From contig JAQTQF010000093.1 in the NCBI GenBank assembly GCA_028712345.1, positions 1-7,111 of the forward strand: DNA of 7,111 nt, given 5' to 3'. The notes under the pieces were generated by a model, which worked only from the letters and a program-made list of their open reading frames with translations, made no database searches and was not told the DNA's origin. How positions within the stretch are numbered: position 1 is the first letter of the stretch; each line of letters begins with the position of its first letter. The translations under genes and the position numbers were made by a program. Below are positions 6,214-7,111 of this stretch, piece by piece. The DNA is from Phycisphaerae bacterium. Lineage in GTDB: Bacteria > Planctomycetota > Phycisphaerae > Sedimentisphaerales > UBA12454.

Positions 6214-6219
6214 CTCCTT
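6214..6219 (-). promoter_or_regulatory. Ribosome binding site fixing the gene B start
   Basis: AAGGAG lies 6 nt before the ATG at 6207, within the upstream extension of the frame. It favours the ATG over the GTG at 6246, which would also leave only about 20 nt between the -10 box at 6269-6274 and translation start. Confidence 0.75.
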
Positions 6220-6268
6220 TCCTTCCCAAAATAACACAAACAGCACTCAGACTATCTATGCTATATGC

Positions 6269-6298
6269 ATTCTATGCAAAGTTGTGAGTGATTGTCAA
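6269..6298 (-). promoter_or_regulatory. Sigma70-type promoter for PEP-CTERM gene B
   Basis: Minus-strand TTGACA (6293-6298), 18-nt spacer, then TAGAAT (6269-6274). This is the same box pair and spacing as the gap promoter. It lies in the gap after tilS, with a predicted leader of about 55 nt before the ATG at 6207. Confidence 0.75.
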
Positions 6299-6368
6299 GA
6301 AGATTACGAAAAAAATTACATTTAAATGCTATTTTTTGAGATTTCAAGACACATCGAATCTAAAAGAT

Positions 6369-7111
6369 TTAGATTGGGCAATACGGTTTAAAACCGCGTT
6401 TACTTGCCTTTACTTGCAGCAAATTCTTACTTTTGCCCGTTACTGAGGCTTGGCTGCTTCTCCTTACGGGGGCAAGCCAGAGGATTTTTTGACTGTCTTG
6501 AATTATGAAAAGCTGATTTTGGAGTGAGAAGTCAATTTTTGCAGAGGTAATGAATTTGCCAACCTTTTTGGATGTGCCAAGTCCGAAAGGCTGGAATTTG
6601 TCGCCATCACGGCGAAAACGGACAAAAAGAGGCGGGTTTAATTTTTCAAGATCGAACCATTCGATGAAATTGTCCTTTTTATTTTTTACCATTTGGAGGG
6701 TTATCTCCTTGGTAGGGACAAGGGTCGTTTCGATAATCCAGTCGGCAAAACATACTTTGCCGGGAATCGGTAATTGAATCTGGGCGGTTTTTTGAGGTTT
6801 GCCCTGCGCTCGGCCGATATGAAAACCGGTTTGCTCTTTTTGGATGATTGCCTCAGAAGGCAGATGAAGGGATTTTCCGGGTTTGCCCTGTTTAATAAAT
6901 TTTAAAATCCTATTGTAATGCTGTTCGGTGAATTTTTGCAGACCAATCCCAGTCTGCTGAAGGAGTTTTTGTATAATCTCAATCTGCAGGAGGGGGTGAT
7001 AATTATTAAATTCTGCCGGGTCAATGGCAGTCGATTGAGCCTGCTTTTCGATTTTTTCGTATATTTTCAGGCATTTCTGTGAAAGCTCAAAAATGATTTC
7101 TGTCAGATTGT
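6369..7111 (-). CDS. tilS: tRNA(Ile)-lysidine synthetase, C-terminal part (5' end cut by window edge)
   Basis: TilS attaches lysine to C34 of the tRNA-Ile whose CAU anticodon then reads AUA codons. The frame is open from the right window edge to a TAA at 6369-6371, giving 246 complete codons. Residues about 35-100 match the helical middle region (EFNNYHPLLQIEIIQKLLQQTGIGLQKFTEQHYNRIL, then GKPGKSLHLPSE). Residues 163-193 (PLFVRFRRDGDKFQPFGLGTSKKVGKFITSAKI) match the TilS C-terminal domain, with its GDxFxPxGxxxxKK core, followed by the ILWLAPVRRS strand. The N-terminal ATP-pyrophosphatase domain with the SGGxDS loop lies outside the window. A short Met-initiated frame from 6692 is only an internal piece of this gene. 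No clear terminator follows. Confidence 0.88.
   Translation of the reverse strand, partial: NLTEIIFELSQKCLKIYEKIEKQAQSTAIDPAEFNNYHPLLQIEIIQKLLQQTGIGLQKFTEQHYNRILKFIKQGKPGKSLHLPSEAIIQKEQTGFHIGRAQGKPQKTAQIQLPIPGKVCFADWIIETTLVPTKEITLQMVKNKKDNFIEWFDLEKLNPPLFVRFRRDGDKFQPFGLGTSKKVGKFITSAKIDFSLQNQLFIIQDSQKILWLAPVRRSSQASVTGKSKNLLQVKASKRGFKPYCPI

Noticed and set aside
6357..6369. AATCT-N3-AGATT hairpin as tilS terminator
   Set aside because: Five AT-rich base pairs overlapping the stop codon region with no T-tract directly after the stem; probably chance.
6369..6692. Stand-alone 107-residue gene
   Set aside because: The frame stays open upstream to the right window edge, and the extended protein matches the middle and C-terminal regions of TilS, so the Met at 6692 is internal.

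Overview
The window most resembles a planctomycete, probably class Phycisphaerae (Sedimentisphaerales-like). This is inferred from four proteins ending in PEP-CTERM sorting signals, two with the tail PEPATM...LGGLLLRK, together with a dockerin-tailed protein and a cohesin-like protein. There is no rRNA or other direct phylogenetic marker, so the assignment is tentative. Every gene I can support lies on the minus strand, and the genes are described here in the direction of transcription, from the right edge to the left.

Layout: (1) 7111-6369, the 3' part of tilS (tRNA-Ile lysidine synthetase), cut by the right edge. (2) 6207-5620, a small secreted PEP-CTERM protein (called B here) with its own promoter. 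(3) 5351-4671, a secreted PEP-CTERM protein whose body looks like a cohesin domain. (4) 4587-2737, a 616-residue secreted protein matching the exosortase-associated TIGR03790 family, with a two-loop dockerin at its C-terminus. (5) 2591-1860, another PEP-CTERM protein behind a perfect-consensus promoter. (6) 1806-1129, a fourth PEP-CTERM protein (A), probably co-transcribed with the previous gene and followed by a strong terminator. (7) 882-1, gap (glyceraldehyde-3-phosphate dehydrogenase), cut by the left edge.

The five central genes form a cell-surface island between two housekeeping genes. PEP-CTERM signals are substrates of exosortase, a membrane transpeptidase not encoded in this window. 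TIGR03790 proteins are known to occur in genomes that carry exosortase. The most interesting reading is that the cohesin-like protein is envelope-anchored by exosortase and receives the neighbouring dockerin-bearing protein non-covalently; this is inference.

At DNA level, four transcription units share a CTTGACAA -35 block, three of them with an 18-nt spacer. PEP-CTERM genes A and B share a 3' module: similar sorting-signal codons, then a CAGTGC-N13-GCACTG hairpin, then a second hairpin, although their protein bodies look unrelated. No mobile element, CRISPR array, tRNA or rRNA was recognised, and no gene-free stretch exceeds 300 bases.
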